Assembly: GCF_000186865.1 (NCBI RefSeq)
Contig: NW_008705564.1
Span: 1,386,769-1,425,084 of the forward strand
Direction: 5' to 3'
From: Aureococcus anophagefferens
Lineage: Eukaryota; Sar; Pelagophyceae; Pelagomonadales; Pelagomonadaceae
Length of the DNA: 38,316 bases
The notes beneath the pieces are model-generated. The model saw nothing but the letters and a program-made list of their open reading frames with translations. It did not search any database and had not been told where the DNA came from. Shown one piece after another: positions 18,463-27,430 of the stretch. Each line of letters opens with the position of its first letter. Position 1 is the stretch's first letter. The translations under genes and the position numbers were made by a program.

Positions 18463-19533
18463 ATGAGCTCGGCCTCGGCGCGCGTCGTCGCGCCTTCGCG
18501 TAGCTGGTTCGCTTCGGGCCTCGGCGCGCGCGCTACTCAACTCGTCGGGAACGAGCTCGCCGACGATGTGCTACAGTATTTTGACCCCGTCGAGCGCGGC
18601 CGCGCCTCGGCGGTCAATCAGCGCTGGCGCGTCGTGGGCGCGCGTCTCGAGGCGCTCGACGAGGCAGCCCTGTGGGCGCAGTCGGATATGGCGGAGATCC
18701 ACGAGAAATTCGAGAAGCACAAAAAATTTGACAAAAATGTGCTGTCCAGCCTTCTCTACGCCGTTGACAACGAGGTCCACGACGCGGAATCGCCGTATTT
18801 GCTTAACCCGCTGGTTGGCAACCTCGTCCGCCGCTTTGAAAATGGTCTCTCGGGGCGGGTTGAAGATGGAGTCGGAACTGATGGCACGTCGAGCGCGGCG
18901 AGCTTCGTGAATTTATTCCTCTTTCTACGAACCAAAAATGTGGTTGGGAATGTGCTGATCATCGCGCCCGAAGCGGAGATGCCGAAGTGGATGACAGCTG
19001 TGCAGGAGCTCCCTATCGAGATGCCAGTAACTCGTCTCTTCGAGACTAATTTCCTGCAAAGATTCGATGATGACCGATGGCTCCAGTTGGGGGATGGAGA
19101 TATCCACGTCCATTTATGCGCTTACGAGGAAGCGGCCAAATACTGGAGTCTCATGAACGAAGTTCTCGAAGACTGCACATGGCTGTACTTCATAGTAGAC
19201 GAGGGCGACGGACAGCACGGGGAGGACTGGCCCTGGCGCCGACTGCGGCACGATGGTACCTACGGGTTCCACGATGTCCGTTGCGAGAATCGTTTCTTGT
19301 TGTACCGACCGCGCCATCGCTTGACCTACGACGATGCTATCTTCCATTACTGTTACGCTGCTTTCTACTCTCGTGAGACCATCGTGCTCGCCTGGGCAGA
19401 CAAATTTACGCGCGAGAAATTCCGGCGCTTTGTATCCTCATACCTCGACGAGTCCGTCGCGTCCGCGGCGCCCGGCTACCGCATCGGCCGCGCGCACGAG
19501 CACCTGCTCACGCAGGCCGCCACCCACGCCTAA
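18463..19533 (+). CDS. F-box-like protein with degenerate SNF2 ATPase domain
   Basis: 356 residues from ATG 18463. Residues ~30-60 (ELADDVLQYFDPVERGRASA) look like an F-box helix set. Residues ~112-320 follow the N-terminal lobe of SNF2 ATPases in order: RRFENGLSGRVEDGVGTDG aligns with the YxNGLxGxLADEMGLGKT motif I region; NVLIIAPEAEMPKWMTAVQE with motif Ia (LVIAPxSTLPNWxxE); LYFIVDEGDG (242-250) with the IVDEGHR motif II; ENRFLLYRPRHR (275-286) with the RLLLTGTPLQN motif III. The P-loop Gly-Lys-Thr, the motif II His and the TGTP are all lost, and there is no C-lobe. Predicted inactive, possibly a binding module or ubiquitin-ligase adaptor (inference). The middle is clearly lower in GC than its neighbours. 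Confidence 0.7.
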   Translation: MSSASARVVAPSRSWFASGLGARATQLVGNELADDVLQYFDPVERGRASAVNQRWRVVGARLEALDEAALWAQSDMAEIHEKFEKHKKFDKNVLSSLLYAVDNEVHDAESPYLLNPLVGNLVRRFENGLSGRVEDGVGTDGTSSAASFVNLFLFLRTKNVVGNVLIIAPEAEMPKWMTAVQELPIEMPVTRLFETNFLQRFDDDRWLQLGDGDIHVHLCAYEEAAKYWSLMNEVLEDCTWLYFIVDEGDGQHGEDWPWRRLRHDGTYGFHDVRCENRFLLYRPRHRLTYDDAIFHYCYAAFYSRETIVLAWADKFTREKFRRFVSSYLDESVASAAPGYRIGRAHEHLLTQAATHA

Positions 19534-19552
19534 GGCGATCCACGAACATTAA

Positions 19553-21133
19553 TCAGAGGTGCTTCTTGCGGTTCTTGAGGAGGCCGTTCTCCTGGAAGGG
19601 CTGGCGGTAGGACGGGTTCGCCTCGGCGAAGGTCTGGTGCCAGGTCGGCGCGTCGCCGAGGAGCTCCTTGACGTCGGCGACGGCGCAGCCGCGCGCCCGC
19701 GCGCACGCGGTCCGGAGCTCGGCCTGGAGGTTCACGTGGGGCGGGTTCGCGGGCTCGACGGCCTGGCAGGGCCACTTGGCGGCGCCGACGGCCCAGTGGT
19801 TCGCGTAGCCGCACGTCGCCTGGAGCGCGGCCGCGGGCTGGAGGCCCGTCGCGCCCTCGGGCTTGGCGAATTTCGCCGTCTGCGGCATCTGCGACGACGC
19901 GACGTTGTCGAGCTTCTTCATGATCTGGTCCATCCAGCCCGCCGTGTTCCACCAGTGGTTGTGGCTCACGGAGACGCCGCCGTAGGACGTGACCTCGTGG
20001 TACCAGAACGGCGGCACGTAGAGCACGTCGCCGGGCCCGAGATCCGCGACGATCGCGTGCCTCGCGAGGAACGCGGCGTCGACGGTCGCCGCGCCGCGCC
20101 GCGCGTCGTCGAGGCCGAAGTTGTGGAAGACGTCGAGGGGCAGCGCCGCGAGGTCCTGCTTCGCGGCCATCATCGTGAACCGCGCGCCGCCCTTGAGCGT
20201 CAAAAGCCGCGGCGGGTCGATGGGCGTCTTGTCGACGTAGCCCCAGTGCTTGGCGCGGGCCTCGCTGATCATGACGCCGGCCATGTTCCGCAGCGGCGCG
20301 AGGTGCTTCCGCGCGTGCGGCGGCAGGAGCACGAACCGCTTCCGCCCCGCGTGCTGCGTGTAGACGTTGTGGCTGTGGTCGTAGTGGAGCGCCGTGACGC
20401 CGACGCGGTCGCTGTCGTCCGGGTCGTCGCTCAACCCCGCGCCGAACCAGACGTTGCAGGCGTCGGTCTTCGACCCCAGGACCTGCCGCGCGGCGGCGGC
20501 GACGCCGAGGTGGCGTTCCATGGAGGGCGCGGCGGCGCAGGGGATCTGCGGCGCGTAGAAGGGCGTCTCGCCGGCGCCGGCGACGAGCTCGCCGAGGTAG
20601 GCGACGCCGTAGGCGTTGTCCGGCAGCGTCGACGCGCGCACGGGCGCGAGCGGCCCGACGCCGTCGAGCCACGCCCGGAGGTCTGTAGGGCCCGCGAGCG
20701 TCGTGTTCCGCGCGACCCAGGGCACGCCGGCCCGCGCGAACTTGTTGAAGGTCGCGCCGTCCGTGAGCGCGTCGGGCACGCCGTCGGCGAGCGCCGGCGC
20801 GCAGCGGTGGGTGTCGTCCTGCGACGAGCAGAGCTCGAGCGCCACGGCCTCGTCGTCGGTAATCCACGCGCGCGGCGCCTTCTCCTTCCGGCCCTTCTTC
20901 TTGTCCTTGGGGCAGGGCGGGCAGCTCTTGTGGTCGCTCGGCGCCGCGGCGACGGGCTCCGGGCAGGCCGCGCAGGCCTCGCAGGCCGCGGACCGCCGGC
21001 CGACCTCGAAGGCGACGCCGCAACAGGCGACGAGGGCCGCGGCGAAGAGCGCGAGCGACGGCGGCCGCCGCTGGGCGGCGAGGAGCACGGCGTCGTCATC
21101 CGCCGCCTTCGCATCCTGCTTCTTCTTGCCCAT
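19553..21133 (-). CDS. JmjC/cupin-8 domain protein, membrane-anchored
   Basis: 526 residues. N-terminal single membrane helix (SLALFAAALVACCGVAFEVG, about 26-45) after a short Lys-rich tail suggests a type II membrane protein with a lumenal catalytic domain. The cupin region contains LHYDHSHNVYTQHAGRKRF (HxD iron ligands plus a cosubstrate-binding segment) and WYHEVTSYGGVSVSHNHWW (distal His ligand and sheet), as in JmjC 2-oxoglutarate/Fe(II) hydroxylases of the cupin_8 group. Substrate unknown; a lumenal protein hydroxylase is more likely than a histone demethylase given the membrane anchor (inference). Cys-rich CEACAACPEP and CPPCP motifs follow the helix. The stop is 19 bp from the convergent F-box/SNF2-like gene. 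Confidence 0.85.
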   Translation of the reverse strand: MGKKKQDAKAADDDAVLLAAQRRPPSLALFAAALVACCGVAFEVGRRSAACEACAACPEPVAAAPSDHKSCPPCPKDKKKGRKEKAPRAWITDDEAVALELCSSQDDTHRCAPALADGVPDALTDGATFNKFARAGVPWVARNTTLAGPTDLRAWLDGVGPLAPVRASTLPDNAYGVAYLGELVAGAGETPFYAPQIPCAAAPSMERHLGVAAAARQVLGSKTDACNVWFGAGLSDDPDDSDRVGVTALHYDHSHNVYTQHAGRKRFVLLPPHARKHLAPLRNMAGVMISEARAKHWGYVDKTPIDPPRLLTLKGGARFTMMAAKQDLAALPLDVFHNFGLDDARRGAATVDAAFLARHAIVADLGPGDVLYVPPFWYHEVTSYGGVSVSHNHWWNTAGWMDQIMKKLDNVASSQMPQTAKFAKPEGATGLQPAAALQATCGYANHWAVGAAKWPCQAVEPANPPHVNLQAELRTACARARGCAVADVKELLGDAPTWHQTFAEANPSYRQPFQENGLLKNRKKHL

Positions 21134-21333
21134 GGGGCAGCCGGGCTCCTTTTATGGGCCACTCATCGTGCGCGGCCCGACTCCATGTTGAATTTGCACG
21201 ACCTTCAACCACGACCTGTAGAACCGGCTATCCATTGAGCATGGCATTTAAATCGACGGCCTAGGCGCCTGAGACGCTGTTAGCTCGTCGCTCGTTGCGA
21301 GCGACGCTAGAGCTCGTCGCAGCATCGAAAACC

Positions 21334-23538
21334 ATGAGCGGCGCGCCGCCGAAGAAGAAGCCCTTCGCCTTCACGTCGGGCCCCGGCGGCGCGCCGCTGC
21401 CGCCGCCGGCGGCCGCGGCGCCGGTGCTCCCGAGCGCGCAGCGCGCCGGGTCGCAGCGGGCGCGCGCGCTGCTGTCGAACGCGCAGCTGCTCGCGTCGCG
21501 GGCGCCGCCGCCCAAGGAGCCGAAGAAGCCGCCGCCGCCGCGGCGCGCGGCGCGCGCGAGGCGGCCGCCGCACCCGTCGCTGTTGAGCCGCGAGGCGCTC
21601 GGCGCGACGAAGGAGGCCGCCGCCGCCGCCGTGGCCCGCGCCGCCGCCGCGGCGCCGGGCGGCGACGCGCCGCGGGAGACGGAGGACGAGGCGCGCGCGT
21701 GGCGCGCGGCCGAGGCCGTCGCGGGCCCGGAGCCGCGGCGCATGCCGGGCTTCTACGGCGGCGACGCGCGGCGCGAGGCGTCGGACCTCGCTCGGGGCCG
21801 CTGCGCGGCCGAGGGCCCGCGGCTCGGCGACCGGCTGCTGGAGACGCTGCGGCCGCACCAGGTCGAGGGCGTGAGCTGGGTCTGCGCGCGGCTCTGGCAG
21901 AACCAGGGCTGCGTGCTCGCGGACGAGATGGGCCTCGGCAAGACGGCGACGGTGCTGGCGTCCCTCGGCGTGCTCATGGGCGTCGACGGCGCCGCGGCCC
22001 TCGAGACGGAACGGAGCTTCCGCGCGGTGATCGCGTGCCCGGCGGGCGTCGCGCACACGTGGCTGGCGGAAGCGAAGAAGTGGCTCCGCCCCACGGAGCG
22101 CTGCGCCGCGCGGGCCCAGGCCGGCGGGTCGCCCCACTGCTGCTTCTTCGCCGACGCCGACGCCGCGGAGCTGCGGGCCTTCAAAAGGCGGAAGCGCGTC
22201 GCCCGGGCCGTCGACGCGCGCGAGCGGAAAAAGTACGGCGACGCGGCGCGCGACGACTGGGACGCGGACCCCGACGACGCCGTCGCGCGCTTCGCCCGCG
22301 CGCCCCTGTCCTCCAAGCCCGTGCTCGTCATCTCCTACGAGAGCTACCGCGCGAAGGCCGCCGCGGTCAACGCGATCAAGGACGTCGGCCTGCTGGTCTG
22401 CGACGAGGCGCACCGCCTCAAGGGCGGCGACGACCGCGTCGAGGCCGCCGCGGCCATCGGCGACTCGCCCGCGCGGAAGAAGCTCTTCGTCACCGCGACG
22501 CCCGTGCAGAACGGCGTGCCCGAGCTCGAGAATCTGCTGCGGCTCGCGGGCGCGCTCGGCCCGGCGTCGGGCGACGCGGCGGCCGACGCCCGGGCCCTGC
22601 GGTCGGCGCTGTCGGCGCGGACGCTGCGCCGGGGCGTCGAGGACGCGCCCGCGCTCCTGGGCTCGCTGCCGCGGCGGCGCGACGCGCTCGTCTTCGTCGA
22701 TGCCACGCCGACGCAGCGCGCGCTCTTCGCGGCCCGGGCGACGAAGGCCCAGGGGCTGCGGGCCCTCACGGCGGCGAAGCATCTGTGCTCGTCCGTCAAG
22801 GCCCTGGACCCCGCGCTCGACGACGGCGGCGACACCGTCGGCAAGTGGGCGTTCGCGGAGCGGCTGCTCGACTCGATGCGCGCGAACGACGCGCGGGAGA
22901 AGGTCGTGCTCGTGTCCCAGTTCGCCGCGACGCTCGACGCGGGCGCGGCCCTCGCGGCGCGGCGGGGCTGGGGCTGCGCGCGCGTCGACGGCGCGACGGC
23001 GCTCGACGCGCGGCGCGACGCGGCCGCCGCGCTCAACGACCCGGACGGCGGCGTCTTCCTGCTGCTGCTGGCGCTCAAGGCCGGCGGCGTGGGCCTCACG
23101 CTCACGGGCGCGTCGCGCCTCATCCTCTTCGAGCCGTCGTGGAACCCGGCCGACGACGACCAGGCGGCCGCGCGCGTCTGGCGCGACGGCCAGACGCGGC
23201 CGACGTTCATCTACACGCTCGCGACGGCCCACTCCCTCGAGGAGCACGTGCTCAAGCGCCAGGCGGCGAAGCGCAACCTCGCGGGCCGCGTGCGCCACGC
23301 GCAGCGCGAGGTCGCGCTCCTGGACCTCGCGGAGATGGAGGCCCGGTTCGACGCGGACCGCGACGCGCGCGACGACCTCGCGACGCTCCTCGCGCTCGGC
23401 ACGTCGTCGCCGGACGCGCCCTGCGCGCTCTTCGCGCCGGGCGGGCCGCCGGAGTACCGCGGCGACGCGCCGCTCGCGGCCGCCGCGGCCGCCGCGGTCC
23501 AGGTGGACCACCTGCCCGACCGGTTCGCGCCCGCGTAA
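21334..23538 (+). CDS. RAD54-like SNF2 ATPase
   Basis: 734 residues. Double-stranded-DNA translocase family acting with RAD51 in homologous recombination. Seen: LRPHQVEGVSWV, motif I DEMGLGKT at 197-204, DEAH box at 357-360 (CDEAHRL), TATPVQNGV (motif III), and the C-lobe with EKVVLVSQFAATLD, KAGGVGLTLTGA and the RAD54-typical ARVWRDGQTRPTFIY. The Ala/Pro-rich first 180 residues are poorly conserved. Start chosen at ATG 21334 (ACCATGAGC); the frame is open a little further upstream. All catalytic motifs are intact, in contrast to the degenerate SNF2 relative 2 kb upstream. RAD54 versus RAD54B cannot be decided here. Confidence 0.85.
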   Translation: MSGAPPKKKPFAFTSGPGGAPLPPPAAAAPVLPSAQRAGSQRARALLSNAQLLASRAPPPKEPKKPPPPRRAARARRPPHPSLLSREALGATKEAAAAAVARAAAAAPGGDAPRETEDEARAWRAAEAVAGPEPRRMPGFYGGDARREASDLARGRCAAEGPRLGDRLLETLRPHQVEGVSWVCARLWQNQGCVLADEMGLGKTATVLASLGVLMGVDGAAALETERSFRAVIACPAGVAHTWLAEAKKWLRPTERCAARAQAGGSPHCCFFADADAAELRAFKRRKRVARAVDARERKKYGDAARDDWDADPDDAVARFARAPLSSKPVLVISYESYRAKAAAVNAIKDVGLLVCDEAHRLKGGDDRVEAAAAIGDSPARKKLFVTATPVQNGVPELENLLRLAGALGPASGDAAADARALRSALSARTLRRGVEDAPALLGSLPRRRDALVFVDATPTQRALFAARATKAQGLRALTAAKHLCSSVKALDPALDDGGDTVGKWAFAERLLDSMRANDAREKVVLVSQFAATLDAGAALAARRGWGCARVDGATALDARRDAAAALNDPDGGVFLLLLALKAGGVGLTLTGASRLILFEPSWNPADDDQAAARVWRDGQTRPTFIYTLATAHSLEEHVLKRQAAKRNLAGRVRHAQREVALLDLAEMEARFDADRDARDDLATLLALGTSSPDAPCALFAPGGPPEYRGDAPLAAAAAAAVQVDHLPDRFAPA

Positions 23539-23561
23539 ACTCGTTCCTCCGGCGGCGCCCC

Positions 23562-24242
23562 TTACCTCGCGCCGAGCCGGGGCCTCGCCGGGCTCGCCGC
23601 GCGCTCGAGGTCGTCGAAGTCGCCCGACCCGATGAGGCCCCGGGGCGCGCGGTCCGCCTCCTCCTCGGGATTCCGCGTCTGGGGCCGCTTGCCTACGGTG
23701 TTCGCCGGGAGGCGGAAGCGCGGCCGCGTGACCTGCTTGATGTAGTAGCCCAGCAGGAAGACGAAGAAGGCGATGATGACCGTGATGGCGACGGCGATCT
23801 CGACCTCGAACTTGACCCAGCCCAGCGCCACGGACGCGAGGAGGATGCTCAGGTTGCCCGTCCAGAAGCTCCGCAGGGCCCACTTGCGCTCCGCGTACAT
23901 GCCCGCGACGGCCCGGCCCATGCTCCCCGACGGGCCGCGGATCGCGAGCATGGGCCCGTTGACCATACACCACGTCGACAGCGCCATCGTCGCCAAATTG
24001 AAGCAGATGCTCAGCGCGTCCATGGCGTAGAAGAGCGCCAGCGCGAGCCGGTGCGGGTGCTCGTAGGCATGCTGCCAGGCCGGCACCATGGTCAGCCCGC
24101 TCCAGCCCAGGCCGCAGAGGAAGGCGCTCTTCGTGCCCAGCACGCCAAAGTTGGTAGTGAAGAGCGCGAGCTCCTTGTCCCGGATCTGCAGCGTCAGCTG
24201 CTTGAGCCGGCTGTCGAGCTCCGCGATGTCCGCCGCGATCAT
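23562..24242 (-). CDS. Orai-like four-helix membrane protein
   Basis: 226 residues with four hydrophobic segments (about 30-55, 67-90, 125-145 and 150-170). SICFNLATMALSTWCMVNGPML and NLSILLASVALGWVKF resemble helices 2 and 3 of Orai store-operated calcium channels (..LMISTCILPN.. and ..LLCWVKF). Helix 1 (KSAFLCGLGWSGLTMVPAW) aligns with ALLSGFAMVAMVEVQ, but the pore Glu position is not Glu. The family call is therefore tentative, and Ca2+ selectivity should not be assumed. A short N-terminal amphipathic helix and an acidic, disordered C-terminus frame the core. The stop is 23 bp from the convergent RAD54-like stop. Confidence 0.5.
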   Translation of the reverse strand: MIAADIAELDSRLKQLTLQIRDKELALFTTNFGVLGTKSAFLCGLGWSGLTMVPAWQHAYEHPHRLALALFYAMDALSICFNLATMALSTWCMVNGPMLAIRGPSGSMGRAVAGMYAERKWALRSFWTGNLSILLASVALGWVKFEVEIAVAITVIIAFFVFLLGYYIKQVTRPRFRLPANTVGKRPQTRNPEEEADRAPRGLIGSGDFDDLERAASPARPRLGAR

Positions 24243-24413
24243 CCCGAGGAGCGCGGGCGGCGGCGCGCGCGGGGCAGGCCCAGACGCTGCCCCCAGATGT
24301 CAACAAGCCGGAGTTGCACATCGAGACTGCTCGAGCTTGTGGAGTCCAGCAGCGTCCGGCAGCGACTCGTACGAATCCGCGCGCCGCGCCGCGACCGGCG
24401 ACCGCCGACGACC

Positions 24414-26178
24414 ATGCGCCGGCGCGCGCCGCCGGCGGACGAGCACAGCGAGCTGTCGTCGGCCGTGCTGCGCCTGACGACGCAGTGGGAGCTGAAGCAG
24501 CAGCGCAAGGAGGCGGCGCTGCAGGCGACGCTCGACGAGGCGCGCGAGGACGCCGAGGAGCTCCGCGAGGAGCTCGAGGAGCTCAGGCAGTCCCTGGCGG
24601 CGGCGCGGCGCGAGGCCGGCGACGCCGCGGCGTCGGCCGCGCGCGCGGACGCCGAGGCCGCGGACGCGAAGCGTGAGCTCCGCGACGAGCGGTGCCGGTC
24701 GCTCGGCGCGCTCTTCCTCATCGCGGACCTCGCCGCGCCGCCGCCGGCCGTTTCCGCCGAAGCGCCGGCCGCCGCCGCCGCCGCGTCCGACGACGACGAC
24801 GACTACGACGACGACGACCGGCCGCCGCCGGCCGACGACGGCTCCGAGAGCGACCGGTCCGCGGCGTCGAGCGACGAGCCGGCGCCCGCCGCCGGCGCGC
24901 CGTCCGAGGCCGCGCGCGCCGCGGCGTCGCGTTCGCGGGCCCACGCCGCGGCGCTCGGCGTCGCGGGGCGGCTCGGCGCGCCGAGCCCCGGCTGCTACGC
25001 TTTGGCCGCGCGCGAGGGCCGGGCCAAGCTCCCGCAGCACGCCGGCGCGCGCGAGCTGCTCCTCGAGTGCGGCGAGTGCGTTTTGAGTTTAGCGCTCGCC
25101 GAGGCCTGCGTCCGGGGCCACGCGCGGACCGCGGCGGCGCTGTTGGAGGCCGGCGCGGTCGCGGAGCGCGCGTGCGCGCCGCGCGACGGCGCCGCGGCCT
25201 GGCCCTGCGTCGGCGGCGACGACGCCGAGGCCCCGGGCGCGCCGGCGCTCCACCGGGCCATCGCCGCGGGCCACGACGACGTCGCGAAGCTGCTCATCCG
25301 ATCCGGCGCGAACGCGAACGCCGCCGCGGCCGCGCTCGGCGGGTCGACGCCCCTGCACACGGCGGCGCTGCACAACCGCGCGGAGCTCGCGCGCTTCCTC
25401 GTGGCCAAGTGCAACGCGCGGCTCGACGCCGTCGACGACGGCGGCAAGACCGCGGCCGCGCGCGCCGCGGAGATGCGGTGGTCGCGGACGGAGCGGGTGC
25501 TCAAGGACCCGAGCTTGCTCTTCTGGGCCCGGGCGACGCGGGCGAACCGCCTCTGCAAGGAGGGCGAGCACGCGCTGGCCTTGGAGTCCTACGCGCAGGC
25601 GCTCGCGGAATTGGAGCGCGTCGACGCGGAGCGGCGGCCGTCGCCGGCGAACGTGATGACGCTCCACCACAACCGGGGCAAGTCGCTCATGGCGTTGGGC
25701 AAGCACCTCAAGGCGCGCGAGGCGCTGTCCGCCGCCGTCGCCATCGCGGGCGCGCCCGCGGACTACCCGGCGGCCGCGGACAAGCGCGCCGAGTGCGACG
25801 CCGCGCTCCTCGAGCACGACAAAGCCGCGGCGGCCTGGGAGGGCCTCGCGGCGTCCTTCGCCGGCGAGACGGGCGACGACGCCGCGGCGACAAAGGCCAA
25901 GGTCGACGCCTGGGTCTGCAAGGCCGCGCGCGAGCGCGAGAAGCTCCGGTTCAAGCCGCACGAGGTCCTGGGCCTCGAGAGCCCGCGGCCGTCCGAGGAC
26001 GAGGTCAAGAGGGCCTACCGCAAGATGTCCATCAAGTGGCACCCGGACCGCCACGCCGCCGCGTCCGACGAGCACAAGCACCGCGCGCACCTCCAGTTCC
26101 AGCGCATCTCCGCGGCGAACGACGCGCTCGAGAAGCGCGCGGCGGACCCCTACCGCCCCTACGACTGGGCGCCCCACC

Positions 26179-26215
<37 letters not shown>

Positions 26216-26220
26216 CCACA

Positions 26221-26254
<34 letters not shown>

Positions 26255-26342
26255 CGAGTTCGACCGCGCGCGCCGCGCGTGGGGCTCCTCCCGGGACCAG
26301 TCCGACTCGTGGTCCGAGTACTTCCGCCAGAAGCGCGCCTAG
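24414..26342 (+). CDS. ankyrin-TPR-DnaJ (Hsp40) co-chaperone
   Basis: 642 residues from ATG 24414 (ACCATGCGC); an in-frame ATG at 24297 would add 39 residues. Order: N-terminal coiled coil (about 15-100), acidic/Ala-rich linker with Asp runs, ankyrin repeats (about 210-350, e.g. PALHRAIAAGHDDVAKLLIR and STPLHTAALHNRAELARFL), TPR-like helices (about 365-490, e.g. ALESYAQALAELERV and TLHHNRGKSLMALGKHL), then a J domain (about 510-585) with YRKMSIKWHPDRH, the HPD at 543-545. It ends in two Asp runs and WSEYFRQKRA. The J domain stimulates Hsp70 ATPase; the TPR plus C-terminal J layout recalls DNAJC7/DNAJC3, with ankyrins as an addition. Probably cytosolic. Confidence 0.88.
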
Positions 26343-26509
26343 GCCATTTTCCGTTCGCCCCGCTAACGCCTCGAATCGAGTCGCCGCGCGGACGCCTCGA
26401 GCGCCGATTTTTTTTTTGCATGGGCCGTGCACATTCACACTCGCTCGCGCGCGACGTTCGCAAGCGCGACGCTTCGATTCCTCAACTCGTGTGCACAAGA
26501 CATACAAGC

Positions 26510-27271
26510 TTAGGCGGTCCGCGCGGCGCGGCGCGCGGAAAGGCGGCCGAGCGCGGCCCAGCCGGCCGCGAGGGCCGTCTCGCCCGCGAGCACGCGGACC
26601 GTCGCGGCGCCGAGCTCGTCCGGGAGCTTGCCGTAGGTGCCCCAGGCCGCGTGCGCTCCCACGTCGACGGCGAGCACGGCCGCCGCGAGCGCCGTGAAGC
26701 GAGCCGCGGTCTTGGCGTCGCCGCGGAGCCCCTCCCGGAGGAGCGCGACCTGCAGCGGCTGCTTGCAGAGCCAGACCGCGGCGCCGACGCCGCGCCAGAA
26801 GCGCCCCCCGAAGACGTACCAACCGTAGCAAAAGTCGTGGAAAACCAGCCCGGCGTACACGACGCACAAGCACCAGAGCCTCGCGAAGCCCGGGGGCGCG
26901 CGGACGCCGCGGCGCCCCCGACCGAGCCACCCGCCGAGGAGGCATCCGGCCAGGTTCGCGCCGAGCAGGTCCAGGAGCCACGTGTCGTACCAGCACTCGT
27001 CGAAGTTCGGCAGCACGTGCTTCGCGCCGTGCTCGAGCACTTCGATGACCAGTCCGATCAAGTACGCGACGCGCGCGCCGACGACGGAGGAGCTGTAGAG
27101 AAAGCAGCAAAAATGGACGACGACGAACAGGTCGAGGCGGCGACCGACGCCGGCGACCCAGCCCTCGCAGACGTCGGCGACGAGCGTCGGCGGCGGCCGA
27201 GGCGTGACCGTGAGGAAGATGGCGAAGATGGCCAGGGCGTAGGCGCCGACGAGCCGGGCATATCGATCCAT
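26510..27271 (-). CDS. phosphatidylserine synthase (base-exchange type)
   Basis: 253 residues from ATG 27271; an open in-frame stretch lies upstream but adds nothing conserved. The family exchanges serine for choline or ethanolamine on phospholipids in the ER. Seen: several hydrophobic segments and the family-typical FDECWYDTWLLDLLGANLAG (compare the NPCWWDHxxLDxLxCNxxGI region), preceded by GLVIEVLEHGAKHVLPNF. Shorter than animal PSS1/2 (~470 residues), mainly at the N-terminus, so an upstream exon is possible. Divergent from the EDR2-C gene by 159 bp. Confidence 0.75.
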   Translation of the reverse strand: MDRYARLVGAYALAIFAIFLTVTPRPPPTLVADVCEGWVAGVGRRLDLFVVVHFCCFLYSSSVVGARVAYLIGLVIEVLEHGAKHVLPNFDECWYDTWLLDLLGANLAGCLLGGWLGRGRRGVRAPPGFARLWCLCVVYAGLVFHDFCYGWYVFGGRFWRGVGAAVWLCKQPLQVALLREGLRGDAKTAARFTALAAAVLAVDVGAHAAWGTYGKLPDELGAATVRVLAGETALAAGWAALGRLSARRAARTA

Positions 27272-27430
27272 GCGCGGGCGAGGGGCCGATTCGCGGCGCG
27301 CGTCTGGGCAGCTCAAAATGGCTCCCGCGAACCGTGCCTGATTCAAAAAGCTCGCCAGTGGCAGTTGTGGCAGTGGACAAAGCTGTTGGGCGACCCGTGC
27401 CGCAAACGCGTCGAGTTCAGCCGCGCGATT

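Noticed and set aside
21699..24296. Plus-strand open frame continuing into the ankyrin-TPR-J gene
   Set aside because: It overlaps the RAD54-like gene in another frame and the Orai-like gene antisense; only the part from 24297/24414 onward has real domains.
21307..24321. 1004-codon minus-strand open frame
   Set aside because: Shadow of the RAD54-like gene; no motifs and strongly biased composition.
26186..26253. GAC repeat runs as a microsatellite feature
   Set aside because: They encode Asp runs in frame within the J-domain protein, and similar runs occur in BMS1; ordinary acidic low complexity.
24692..27430. Long plus-strand frame joining the J-domain gene region to the EDR2-C exon
   Set aside because: Its first part is a shifted frame of the J-domain gene and it crosses the phosphatidylserine synthase antisense; only the part from 27431 is coding.
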